From Sperchopsis tessellata (Eukaryota > Arthropoda > Insecta > Coleoptera > Hydrophilidae): DNA of 57,622 nucleotides. Positions 42,174 to 54,800 of the stretch are shown here, piece by piece. The stretch lies in NCBI GenBank assembly GCA_033557685.1, contig JAWQRN010000012.1:1-57622 (forward strand), in the 5' to 3' direction. Numbering within the stretch: position 1 is the stretch's first letter; the number at the start of each line of letters is the position of its first letter. The notes under the pieces were generated by a model, which saw only the letters and a list, made by a program, of their open reading frames with translations, was not told the DNA's origin and searched no databases. The translations under genes were made by a program, and so were the position numbers.

Positions 42174-43735
42174 CTATTTATTCATTAAAAAAAAAACCCT
42201 AATACAGGTGTAGAACAAGTCAAACAAAATATACATTCTCAGATAATTTCTCAACTGAACCTTGAACTGCGGTCCAGTCAACTGTTTAATGTCACTTGGC
42301 ACACTGTTATACACCTTAAGGGTATGACTATATACATTGTTTTGCATTCTCGAAAGTCTACTCTGCAGTAAATTTAATAAGTCTTTATGGCGAGTGTCAT
42401 ACTCATGTTCACGTATTGATTCGCTAAAGTAAGTATAATGTTTTCTTACGAACAAAGCGCTTTCCATTATATAAATACAGGGTAAGTTCAGTATGTTATA
42501 CCTTATAAAAAAACTTTTACGAGAGTCTGTTTGTTTCGGGTTGAAAATAGACCTTAGACACCTTTTTTGCAACAAAAATATGTGATTCACTTCCACACTT
42601 ATTCCATATTTTAATATGGAATACACATATCCATAATATTCCACCAACCAAACCTACAAAGCATCTTTACACTGTAAAGCTCTCAGTAGATTTTCATATC
42701 TTCTGAGAGCTATTCCAGGAGCAAGCACATCAATTTGTTGTTTCCATTTAAGGTTCTTATATACAACAATCCCCAGAAACCTGGTATATCCTTTAAAAGT
42801 AAGTATATTACTTTCTCCTTAGCCAATCTCCAACGCACTAGTGCAATTCGAACCGGTAAAAACCAAAAGCTCAGTTATTTCTATGTTAAGCTTTAATTCT
42901 TTTAGTGTGTTCTCTACCACAAGTCTCAGGTTTCCCTGCACACTATCAGAACACACAACAGATGTATCATCTGCATAAAATACCATGGGCATACTCACAT
43001 TTAGTGGAAGGTTATTCACATATGCTATAAACAATAGGGTGCCCAAGATGGAGCCTTGAGGTACTCCTCTTGAAGTTGTCATCCCTCATTTTTATGCATT
43101 GTTGATGGTCAGTTAAGTAGAACCTAATTAGTTCTAAAGGTTGACCTCTTACGTCAATATCCCAAAACTTGTGCACAAAATATTATAGTTTATAGAGTCA
43201 AAAGCTTTTGACATGTCTACATAAACACACGCTACATATTTTGAATTGCTTAGAGCTCTTAAAACTTCAAACACTATTTGGAATATTCCCCTCTCAGTCT
43301 TTCTATTTTTAATGTATGCATTTTGAAAAGATGTCAAAACATTGTTGACCTCAAAGAAATATTATATCCTGCCAATCAACATATTTTGACAAACTTTAAA
43401 TTATAGCCAATGCCCTAAAGTTACTTAATAAAGTTTTTTCTCCTTTTTTATAAAGATCCATGAATATAGGTTACATATGTAGCTCAATGGTTGATCAATG
43501 ATGTGTGCCACGTTCTTTAGTAGCAACACTAGAACTTCATTTACTCCCACACTACGAGTATTGTTAAGTGACATTATTTTATTGCATATTTCCGAAGGAT
43601 TGACAGGGAACAAATACATGGTTCGGTTTGTAGTAATAGCCCTCTCAGTATAATAAGTTGCTCGAAAAGTACCCTCGCATGCATCTAGAAAATACTTATT
43701 AAATCGATTCAGTGTTTGTTTTGTAGTCTCTCCTA
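42174..43735 (-). mobile_element. LINE family B, 3' half, nested in family A
   Basis: On -, in order: FLDACEGTFRATYYTERAI and IMSLNNTRSVGVNEVLVLLL (43690-43500), ACVYVDMSKAFDSINYNIL (43230-43170), TTSRGVPQGSILGTLLFIAY (43080-43020) with the catalytic FYADDTSVVC (42980-42950), and a tail with YGYVYSILKYGISVEVNHIF and EHEYDTRHKDLLNLLQSRLS. Typical non-LTR RT blocks with several frame breaks. It begins exactly where family A sequence (LNTNKCKVVSYIRK) stops, so it is a nested insertion. Confidence 0.78.
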
Positions 43736-44235
43736 ATTTTCGAATATAGCTTACAACTTTGCATTTGTTAGTATTAAGACGCAATTTGTTTGAGTCACAC
43801 CATTTGGCTAGACGGATGAGATCACCCTTAGAGATCTGAAATTTGAGCAGAGTGTGATGTCATCCATAAATAACAAAAACAGATGGAGTCCAAGGTTTAA
43901 GCCTTGAGGAACACCAGAGGTAGCCATGAAAGAATAGGATGAGTGTCCAAGATGATGAACAGAGAGAAGACGGTGAGAAAGATAAGATGAGAAGAGATTA
44001 GATACAGTGTTGGAGAGGCTAAAGTTCTTAAGTTTACGGATGACAATATTGTGATCTATACGATCAAATGCCTTAGCAAAGTCAGTGTATATGACGTCAA
44101 CTTGACCTTGTTGGTCAACCGTTGAGGTTAAAAATTGAGTGAATGAATATAATTTACTAGTAGTGGATCTCTGATGCATGAAACCATGCTGATTAATCTG
44201 TTTGGCATTTATCTGTAGAAGGGATTTCCTTTAAA
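43736..44235 (-). mobile_element. jockey-like LINE (family A), 5' portion of a split copy
   Basis: On -: DVIYTDFAKAFDRIDHNIVI (44095-44036), RKLKNFSLSNTVSNLFSSYL, SGVPQGLNLGLHLFLLFMDD (43910-43851), and RLNTNKCKVVSYIRK next to family B. About 120 codons remain open through 44179-43811. Closely related to the copy at 40825-42150. Confidence 0.8.
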
Positions 44236-44309
44236 AGTATCCTAGCGTTAACTGCAATGTTGGACAGGTGCTTATCTCTCGTATATAGCTTACATTAGAT
44301 TCTTAGTTC

Positions 44310-44440
44310 ATATGAACGGAGCCAAATAGCATATTTTATGAAGGCTGAGCTGCATAGGAGATGCAGTTGTACTGATGAGAAGTGGTATTCATCGAAACAC
44401 CATGTCTACTGCATTAATTCCGGCGTTCAGCAACTTTTGC
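44310..44440 (+). ncRNA. Hammerhead-ribozyme-like motif in a repeat
   Basis: Core at 44357-44421: CTGATGA (44372-44378), GAAA (44394-44397) and GTC (44404-44406). Stem I is GTA (44369-44371) with TAC (44407-44409), then ATGCA (44361-44365) with TGCAT (44410-44414), a GTT bulge, and GGA/TCC further out. Stem II is closed by G44379-C44393 and A44380-T44392, one mismatch, then G44382-C44390. Stem III is minimal: A44397-T44405, C44398-G44404, A44399-T44403, loop CCA. All conserved core residues of a type-I hammerhead are present. Hammerheads with very short stem III are known from Penelope-like retroelements. Activity is not shown. Confidence 0.6.
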
Positions 44441-45454
44441 AATAGTCTATTAGTTAGAATTATACACAAGCTTGTAATGTAGAAATTCACTTGCAACGTT
44501 TATTATTGAGTTCAGTAAAACTAGGAATGTTGGTTGTAAAGCTAAATGTTATAAATAAATGAAACAATTAATATTTGAACTGCATTTAATAAACAGTTAG
44601 AGACAGGTTAATACAAAAGTATATATGATATGACATAGAAATATACAATTCTACCAATATGATATCACAAACCGAAAAAATACTGCAGACGTTCGATACC
44701 AAAAATTGCAAATTTTCGAACCCGCACAATATTTTTCCAGTTCATATTTCAGTACAATAAATGATAAACTAAAGTACATATTAAGTCTTAAATAAAGGAA
44801 AACTTAATGAAAAAATGCCATCGAAAAACTACGCTCTTTGAATCAACTGCCAAACATCTGTCTCCCATGATTTTCATTTTTGCTCACTAAAATGGTTCAA
44901 GTATGATTTCTAAATCAAGCTAGGCAGGTTTCTAACACTTATATACGTATAGTATTATGTACAAGTGGGGTCTACATATCTACAGGTGTTTGCCAGTCAA
45001 GTCACAGGGGGGTTGCTCGAACGAAAAAAAAATTATGGCATTTTTTTAACGATATTCCTGTATTATGTTACAAAGCATATAATTGTATTATTTGGTAACT
45101 TATTATACAATATAAATCGTAACGATTACATTTTAAAAAAAGAGTTCGCACTTTTCGTCGAATTCCATTGTTTTTAGTACTTACAATGTAAAAATACCTA
45201 AAAATAAATAAATATTGTACGATATGATGTGCGATCAGATTTCTTAATCAAATTGTGATTAAGTGTTTTGTGATTTCATGTCAAATATTCTTTGAAACGT
45301 CAACTTAATATTGCTTTCACTTATCACTTGCTAAGAACGAATTTTTATAATACTAAGAAGTCCTTTATTATTTAAAAGATAAAAAATATACAATGTCCTG
45401 AAAATCTTATTAATACTAGCAATCAGGCAATAAGTTGTTTGAGCAGTGATTTTC
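44441..45454. other. AT-rich intergenic DNA
   Basis: No gene recognised. The open stretch at 44965-45177 lacks protein signatures. Confidence 0.35.
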
Positions 45455-45545
45455 CCTTTTACAGGTTAAGCAGGTCTTCGTTTGGTCAGTATTTGGATGA
45501 GTGATCTTGCCATCCCTAATATACTTATAGTCCGTACTATTATGG
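45455..45545 (+). repeat. 5S-rRNA-like fragment, diverged
   Basis: ACAGGTTAAGCAGGTCTTCG then GGTCAGTATTTGGATGAGTG and ATC resembles the 5S rRNA internal control region (GTTAAGCA…GGTTAGTACTTGGATGGGTGACC). Related in position and content to 30775-30865 on the other strand. A 5S-derived SINE head or pseudogene; not a functional 5S gene. Confidence 0.55.
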
Positions 45546-47334
45546 GCTTTCATCCCGAGCAAGGTGGAGTTTGCTCCAACACAAAGGATCTTTCCCATGG
45601 AAAGAAGCACGAGATGGGCCTTTTTCAAAAAATAACAAAATTGGTATTAAGAAATGAAAAGCTTTTTTACTTATTTTGCACGTTTTCCTCCAGAAATGAT
45701 TCAACTAAATGCAGAATAACTGATGTAACAACTGAGCTATTCAAAACGTACAAAACAGGCAAAAAATACGCCTTTTCCTATTTTGTTTTTGCGTTTCATA
45801 CAAATGCTTTAAATTATACTCGATGTAAAATTTAATAAATATAATGTGGACATATTGAACTTCTTAGTATCTCACTCCAAATAATATTTAACATAAAATC
45901 ACATAAACGTAGCCTATTTACAATAAAGTAAACATAAGACAGCCTTAAAAAATAACTATACTACATCTTATTATAAAAAAATTGTTTCAGTACATTTTAA
46001 AGATCTCATGAGAATCAAGTATTTTTTTGTTTTGTTAACGATACTCTCTTTACGATGAATATCCAAAAATAAGTCTTACTCTTTCGAGTTTGCTACATTC
46101 TAAGTAATGTAGAAGATTATCGATTCACGATTACATCGTTGATGCCTTAATAAATTCTTAGATTTTAATAAGTTTTTAAGTATTTAACTAATTTGGTATG
46201 TTGACTTCAATTTGAAACATTAAGATTCTTTTCGTTTTATTTTCATACTATGTACACTGCCCTTAGCTTTTCTTTTTTAAAATGCACCATCGAAAAAATA
46301 AAATTAAGATGTACACAATTTTTAAATTTCATGGCCTTAATAAAAATTTTAACTTGCATTTCAACAACATAAGAAGTATAAATATCATGAAAAAGTTAAT
46401 AATCAATATAAAAATAAACAAAAAATTAAGTTGTCGTAAAATTACAAATAAATTTGACAAATCGTATTTTTTAAAAATAAATTTCAACCACCCGTTTACT
46501 TTTAAATCTTAGTTATTTATAGATTTTGTCTTTTGGTTTGATAATTTTTTCTTTGTCAAAGATCCTCGTGTTTTGTTTTATAAGAATGAAAGTATTTGTT
46601 ACTTTCATGTTTATGTATGGGAAAAATGTAATTCCAAAATGTACAATATTCCGAAAAATTATCCAAAAAAATATTTTTTAATTGCCAAATCTATAATTTG
46701 TTTAAATTCACATATTAAAAAAAAAATTGAATTAAAATATTTTTACATTTCATATTCTTTACCAGAGGTGGAATAATTTTTATTTCTGAAAAAATAGATT
46801 TTGAGTCCAATCACAATTATTCGAATTAAGATGTTCTCTATAAAAATAAGTACATTCTAATATAATAGTTACAGAACACACAATCTTAGGATATTTGATA
46901 ATATAATATGGATTGATATGTATATATTTTTTGAGGAGACATGACATGATATAACAACATAAATATTAAAAAATTTTCTACAAAAATCGAATTTAAAAAA
47001 TTATGTAATTACACAACCAACGTTAGTTTGGAGATTCTTTGAATCAATAGCTTTTTTGATAAAAGGATATGAATTTTTTTTGTGTTTGCCATTATGCTTC
47101 AGTGGAAAAAGAGTATACAAATTTATTAGGTTTTAATGAATCCGTATGTTTCTGTATACTTACTACGACAATTTGTGATAAAATTAACAAAAGAAAATGT
47201 AATACAGTACATTTTCCAAAATTGGAAATTTGTTGTTTTTCCAGAAACTGAAACAGTAGAAAAAAATTAAATTAAGATGCCGTATAACAACAACCATTCA
47301 ATCGTTAAAAAAGGTAAATGGTCTTACAAACACT
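45546..47334. other. AT-rich intergenic DNA
   Basis: No gene recognised. The open stretch 45482-45835 on + overlaps the 5S-like sequence and is not supported as a gene. From 46280 to 47250 the DNA is strongly A/T-rich with Lys/Ile/Asn/Phe-biased chance frames. Confidence 0.4.
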
Positions 47335-48475
47335 TGATGACTGAATCCAAATCAAATCACCAAATTTAAATAAAAATTATTGCTCAACATTTCTATTTTT
47401 TTCTATATTTTTACCAGGTGTTCCCTCTATCTTTGTGAGTTGAAAACTAAGCTTGAAATTTTTTTTGCACTCATAGGTTTCTTTTGGCAGTCATGTTTTT
47501 TCAGTCCCGCAAGCCATTTTAAGCAAAAACCGACCTTAGCGTTAAACCTCATAACTTCCTTATTGTTTGAGCTATTAATTTGATCTAAACACTAAAATAC
47601 TCAAAATAAAATGGTTTTTTTTATATTCATACAGATTGTTTCTAATATTTAAGGTCACAATACAAAAAATTACCAAAAATAAGAAAATAAAAAATTAAAA
47701 AACAGATTTTCGGTACTTAATATTGTTATGAAGGAATCCAGAATCACCTTAGAGAAATTTTTCCTAAATTGTATTCACAACACTACTTGTTGTAGAAGTT
47801 TCAAGTCTGAGAAGCAATTTCTTTTTTTTACAATGTGTTAGAATAATTGAAAAATGTGTGCATTCACATATTTTCTAAGAATACATTTCTTTGTGATGTT
47901 AGTCCACAATACAAATTTGATCATTGAGACTCAATTGGTTTTGGATTTATAAAATCCTGAAATTTAGTTAAACATATGAGAAAACGCACATTCTTAAATA
48001 TTTGGAACATTTTGTAAAAAATAGAAATAGCTTCTCAGACTTGAAACTTCTACAACAAGTAGTGTTTTGTGAATACAATAAAGGAAAAAATTCTCAAAGG
48101 TGAGTCTTTCATAACAATATAATGTACCGAAAAAATGTTTTTTAATTTTTAGTTTTCTTATCTTTGGTAATTTCTTGTATTGGGATCCTTAAATATTAGA
48201 AAAAATCTATATGAAAATAAAAAATAGACCATTTTATTCTGAGTATTTTGGTATTTAGATTAACTTAATAGCTCAAACAATAGGGAAGTTATTAAGTTTT
48301 ACGCTAAGGTTGATTTTTGCTTAAAATGACTTGCGGGACTGAAGAAACATGGCTGAAAAAAAAAACCTATGAGTAAAAAATATTTCAACCTTAGTTTTCA
48401 ACTCACAAAGATAGAAGGAAAGCCTGGTAAAATTATTCAAAATATTAAAATTGCTGATTTGATGAGAATCACCAA
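47335..48475. mobile_element. Foldback element, copy 2 (about 1.1 kb)
   Basis: Shares its left end with copy 1 at 29345 (GAATCCAAATCAAATCACCA, TTGCTCAACATTTCTATT, GTGTTCCCTCTATCTTTGTG near 47342-47438). Its right end carries the inverted matches (TCAACTCACAAAGATAGAAG near 48399, TTTGATGAGAATC near 48463-48475). Inner arms such as TTTAAGCAAAAACC near 47519 pair with GGTTGATTTTTGCTTAAAAT near 48308. No coding capacity. Slightly truncated at the right compared with copy 1. Confidence 0.78.
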
Positions 48476-48590
48476 CTTGTTTTTTAATTTTTCTATATGG
48501 GGTGGAAACCTGGACTTTACGTTGCAGAAATAGTTATACAAAAGCTTTCACATTAATTTTAATGGTTTGAAAATACATAATGTTTATATT
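48476..48590 (+). mobile_element. RTE LINE scrap
   Basis: GGGGTGGAAACCTGGACTTT reads as GVETWTL, matching the LLYG.E.WTL block of RTE ORF2, followed by CRNSYTKAFTL. Abuts the foldback element. Confidence 0.45.
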
Positions 48591-48899
48591 TATTGATTAA
48601 TAATAATAAAATTCTTATTTACCAAAAGACATAATATTTCTATACCTATATAAACTGTAAAAAAAAGTTTGTTCTGTATATAAAGTGTTTCAATCAATTG
48701 ACTTGTTACAACGAGAAATCTCTTTGATGAACTTTCCGTAAAATTCTAATAATAAAAATTACCAAATAAGCCATTGGTTCTTTACAACCCTAAGAAAAAA
48801 TTCATCTCAATTTCTTCTTAAATTAAAAATGCATATCTTTGTGGCAGTGATAAAAACGAACTAAGAACTTTATTGCTGAAAAAAAGTAAAATGTAATTG

Positions 48900-51800
48900 T
48901 TATGGAGGCACGTAGGGTGGAGGTTTTCTATATGTGGGGGTGGTATGTTTGGGGCGGGACTGTCTGCCATTGTCTTGAGTTCTTGTGAATGGCGGGGGAG
49001 GTTGATATGGTTCCGAGTCATCAGTCAACTTGACGCTGCCGCTCTTGCTGTACTCAGGAGGTGCTAGAGGTGGCTTTTCGTCTTTCAGGATGACGGGAGT
49101 CTTCGTACCGGATTCCGGCTTTTCTTCAAGCTCTTCTTGGAAGATCACAGGTATGCCTTTGTTTCCAAAACTACTGCGGCCATCTTCTTCGACATTCATT
49201 TTGCCTGAAAAAAGAATACAAATTAGAGATATTTATGAAATAAAATGAAGAAAGAAGAAAAAAATTTGCTTGTTTGGAAAAAATTATAGATGATGAAAAT
49301 CCGATGACTCAAATCAAATTATTGGATTAAATCGTTTTTTTAAATATAAAAATTACTGTTAACCCTCAATTTTCCGGACTTCTCGGAGGGAGGGGGTTAA
49401 ATGTGATTGTCCATAAAATCTGAATGTCCAAAAATGATGTGCGTACGAAATTAAAAATGCTATGGGACAAGAAAGGTTATGTGCCTTGGCTATTTTAAAA
49501 GTATAAAAAGCATAAAAAACATAATACAATTTTAATCAGTTAGTGTTTACCATTCAAAGTGACTTGTTGTGTTGTGTGTGCTCCCAATTAGTGGGTCAAC
49601 AGTGTCAACACAATATTTTCTTTGCTAATTCTGCTTTTAGCGAGGTCGGCAATTTGCTGATAATGTGTTTCAACACGATGAAATTTAAAACTGAGGTATT
49701 TGTGTGACCTGGTTATCATGGATAAAAAAAGAACGAGAAATTGAAGAATTAATCCAGATAGAGGTGGAAAGAAGATCAAAGATACAAAGAGAAAAAGAAC
49801 TAGCCAGATTGAAAGAAGAGCATGGCTGGATCGTAGTCCAATCACGCAAACAAAAAAGAGATTCCCCCTCAGATAATGTACGAAGAACCCACCAAAGACT
49901 GCTGACGGAATATAAAGTAAATCCTGATAACAGATTCCAACTATTAAGTGACGAAATAGAGCTGGAAACACAACAACCACAGCAAAACGAAAAACCAAAG
50001 CTAAAAATACCCCCGATAATGCTCACGACTGCACATGAGCATAAAATAATGACTGAAGCGTTTGTTGCAAAAGACAAATACTCAACTAAAGTAAATGGAG
50101 ACCGGATTAAAAGTATGCCAGTGTATATTGACAGCTACAGAAAGATAATCCACTTGCTTAACGAAAAAAACGTCGAACACCACACTTACCAACTGAAACA
50201 GGATAAAAAGTTTCGCGTTGTTATAAAAAATGTTCATTACAACATAGATAAAGATGAAGCAGATATTGAAAACCATGGTTTCCAAGTCTGTAATATATAT
50301 ACCCCTATAAGCAAAGTCACAAAGAAGCCTCTCTCCAGGCAATGTGTAGATTTGGAAAACACTTCAAATATGAAGGATATTTATTAAATAAAATATCTTT
50401 TAAACTCTTAGGTTATTATTGAACCACCTCAAGCAACCAGACATATCCCTCAGTGTGCTTAATGCATGACTTATAGGCATACGACAGGATTCTGCAGCAG
50501 GCGCCCAAGGTGCATTCGTTGCGGATACGTAGGTCATATCAATAAGGAATGCCAGACCCACCTAAATGTGTCTTATGTGCAGAAGAGCACCCTGCAAATT
50601 ACAAAGGCTGCAAAGTCTATAAGGAAATCCAAGCTAGGAAGTTTCCACCCCTACGACAAAAGACAGATAATATTGACCAGCACGAACACAAAGGGCAAAC
50701 GATTTTAAACCACCAACTAAAACCAGGAATATCCTACGCTATGAAAACGCAGGCGAGTAATGATGAAAATTAAGAACCTGAAACGCAACCGCAACATCAG
50801 TCATCGAATATAATCAAAAGACTGGAAAATATGGTTTTCAAACTACTTGACGAAATGCGAGACATGAGGAAACTCGTAATGAAACTTCTAGAAAAACAAG
50901 TAAAATGGAAATATAAATATAATGTGCGGACAGTGCGCGAAGAAGTGAGGTGCACGAGTTCTAAGTACTTGTCGCACCTCGAAGTACTCCCAAACCCGTT
51001 GGCAGTAAATCTGCTAGACAACAGTACTCAAACCTACCGCATAAGGTGCCTGACACCTCTGAACCTGAACAATGCCAGTTAGATTGATCTGGCTTAAGTT
51101 AAAAAATGTTACTGCACTCTCATTATACTAATTATCCACAACATTTGTTTATTGTAGAGAAGAATTAATCTGGCATTTAAGTGAATTTAAATCTGTCGTA
51201 AGATATTGTTTTATAGAAATGACCTTTGTGTTTGTTACCTTACGAGTCGCTACTGGGTTGATCTTAATTAAATTTAAAATATCACCACATACCTGTTCTT
51301 CGCCTTCTGTACAAGACGCAAGCTGCAATTCCAGCCAAGAACAGCATAATGGAAACAACGATAATAGGAACAATAAACGTTATTAGATATTCGTCAGAAG
51401 TCTCTCGGGTTGTGGTTTCATCTGGAGGAACTACAACATCTGGCGATTGAACACTTGGTCTCACTTTGCAAGATCCGATAAGCTGTAGTTTGATAGCGGC
51501 AACTGGAAATTCAGGATCCATTACATCTTGTACTCGACCGGCTATGGTTCTGTCATTATTGACTAACACGGATTCCAATCTTCTAATTTCTTCTCTCGGG
51601 CAGACATCTATGGTCAGCGATTTATTGTACCAACTCACAACAGTTGAACCACTATTCGAGATGGCTCCCAAATGGATGTGACTGGTATCCCTGTCTCCAA
51701 AAAGATCCTAAAATGTAAAGAGTATTTGATGTTCATTTTTAATGTAAGATGAAATACAGTATATATCATTTGTTTTTATTTTTAAAAACCTGTGCTAGGA

Positions 51801-54800
51801 AATAAAAAAAATTTTTACGCGTTTTCCAAAATTAGGTTTGCTACAATAATATCATCGCTAGAAGGTTCCAAAGGCTGTGGAAGGTAGAAAATCACTGATT
51901 TTGAGATATAATGATTCTAGAAAGCAAAAAGAATTTGTAAAAGACTTAAAACATAATTTACCTTTAGTTTTTCTATAAACTTCCTTTGCATACTAGCACT
52001 ATGAACAAAACTCTCATATGGGGTTTCCAAGGTCATACTGAACTCAACGTTGTATTTAATTTTGTACAGAGCTCGCACTTTTATAATTAAGCTGTCACTA
52101 GCAGGAAGCCCTCCACTGTCTTCACAAACAAGGTGATATTCATGTTCACCCACATCTTTAAACAGAGGTATTCCATAAAACTCCTTATTTTTGGAGTCAA
52201 ACTGGAGCCAACTATGCATTGGGATAGGTTGCCTATCACCTGTGAGCAGAGTCATCTTCAAAATTCGAGAATCTTGATCTTCTGGATCATAGAATGTGTC
52301 CTATTTAAAAAAATAATAATAAATTAGATTAGACAAAGAATTTGATCTGAAACATGTGAAACTGTGCCCTCCTCGGCTCTGAATGATCTTTTTGCCTTTT
52401 AACATTGACTCATCGGCAGAGCTAGTCAAAGAGTGCCCGGTCTCACATTCTCATATCGATATTTGTATATAATACTCTTTTATAAAAGTAGATGGCGTTT
52501 TATTTTTGCAACTATAATTTAGTTTGCTAGTTTGCATAATTCAACACTATTAAGTTAACATTTACGAAATGAGAAAATCACTTACATCCGGTACTCTGTA
52601 AACTAGAAGTTCTCCAACCGTAGCATTGATGTGATCAATGGGATTTCTGAGTATTGGTGAGAAGTTTGTGGGCGGTGTTATAGGTGTTTGAGGCTGTGGT
52701 TCACATACTCCTAAACCAGTGAAGGTGACCTTTTTCACAAAGAACTCTGGTGATAGAATTCGGCTAAGGGTAATTGAAGGATCTCCATCATCGTTTTTAG
52801 TCAACACCTGAAAAAAAAAAAATTTAAAATTTGCATCAAAAAAAAAAAAAGAAGATAATAACAATAATTCACAAGCAATAATAATAACCAAACAATGTAT
52901 GTCTACTTCATGGACAACAATAAAGCGTTTGATAAAGTTCGCCATAACCATCTCATCCAACTACTTAAGAATACGAGCCATCTCGTAACTCAGTGGATAA
53001 GTCTAGGCTACTAAGTGTTGGGTCTCGGGTTCAAGTCCCAGATGCAGTCATCTTTTTGTGATAAGGGAAAAGTCTTTGCAGTGCTCGTCTTCTGGGAGGG
53101 ACACTAGATGTGGCGAAATTCCCAGGTGAGGGAGTCTAATCCCTGGCGTCAGTGATTGGCCATAGCAGCGGAAATAGGCCGACGTTAAATAAACAAATAA
53201 ACAAACAAACAAAATTCGAATGTAGATATGAAAGATATCAGAATAATAACACATCTGTACTTTAATCAGACCGCTAACTTAAAATTAGAAAATGAGCTTT
53301 CAGAGGAAATAAGCACACGACGGGGAGTAAGGCAAGGATGTGTACTTTCGCCTTTATTATTCAACCCATACTCCGAAGAAATAATTCAGGGAGCTCTAGC
53401 AGAAGCAACGATAGGCATAAAAGTTAATGGAAGACCTATTAATAATATAAGATATGTAGATGACACCATTATTATTGCAGAATCACTAGAGGTCTTACAG
53501 AGACTAGTAGAGTAGACGAGTAGAGCAAAACATCAAGTAAACCAAATTCATGACAATTGCTAAATCGCAGCAGCAAGGGGAAGTGTTACGGATCAAAGGA
53601 AAGTCATTGGAGAAAGTCAATAAATATAAGTATCTGGGAACAATCGTCAATGACAACAACGATTATACGGAGCAAATCAGGCCAAGAATAAGACAAGCCA
53701 GGACAGTAGTTAATAAAATGAGAAATGTATTATGCAGTATGAACTTCTGTTTACACCTTAAGGTCAGAATGATGAGGATGGTATGTCTTCTCGGTAATAC
53801 TTTATGGAATGGAGACCTGGACATTAAAGAAAAACAATAGCGAACGACTGGAGGCATTCGAGATGTGGGCATACAGAAGAATGTTAAAAACAAGCTGGGT
53901 GGATAGGGCCACGAACGATGGAGTTCTCAGAAGAATGGGGAAAGAGAAGGAAATACTTAACACAATTCAAATATAAAATTGTAGTATCTAGGACATGTGA
54001 TGAGAAGAGAAATGCATATTATGTTACAAACCATTTTACAAGGAAAAATACAAGGTAAAAGAAGTGTACAAAGAAGTCGAATCTCTGAAATATTCAGAGC
54101 CTTAGCATCAAAAATGAGGACAGCCGTGATGATAGCCAACCTTATCAAAGGATATGGCACCTAAAGAAGAAGAAGAATAATAATAATCAATGCATAATGA
54201 AAGACAAAATTAAACTGCAATGTCAATTTACACATCCAAAAATCCCTAATAGTGTAAGGCTACAGTTCACATTAAAAGTTGTATAAAGAAACTTTAAATC
54301 TTGTATATTGAGAAATTATTTTAAGTCACATTGAGATGCAAGTTCTTAGAGTTAGATCAGTTTTGAATTAGATAAGCAATCTTGGTAATCATGAATACGA
54401 GCATATATTTAAAGATCATCAGCAAATAATTGCTTAAAGTTATCAAAAAAATCATAATAAGTCATTAATAAAAAGTTAGAAAAGTAAGAGCCCTAAACTA
54501 GATCCTAGAGGAACGCCAAAGGGTGCAGAAAACTTGTAGGATGTGTAGCCAAGATAATGAACAAATAAGCTGTGGCGGTATAGATAAGATGAAAGAAACA
54601 TTGGAAGACATCTAGAGAAATCAAAACTTTTAAGCTTACTGATAACGATATCATGATTAATACTATCGAAAGCTTTAGCAAGATCTGTATAGATGAAATC
54701 CACTTGTCATTAATTGCTAATGTAAAAGAGCACAAGTTTGTTGCAGTTGAGCAAGTTTGCATAAAGTACAGATATAAAATTTAAAACTTTGTTAAGGATG

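Noticed and set aside
45455..45545. Functional 5S rRNA gene
   Set aside because: Only the internal control region resembles 5S; the 5' and 3' strands that would form helix I are absent.
45482..45835. 117-codon plus-strand frame as a gene
   Set aside because: It overlaps the 5S-like sequence, its composition is AT-driven, and it has no domain or splice support.
46280..46780. Plus-strand frames of about 70 codons
   Set aside because: Lys/Asn/Ile/Phe-rich chance frames in very AT-rich DNA.
52975..53050. Functional tRNA gene
   Set aside because: The A and B boxes are present but no acceptor or anticodon stem closes, and a SINE body and tail follow.
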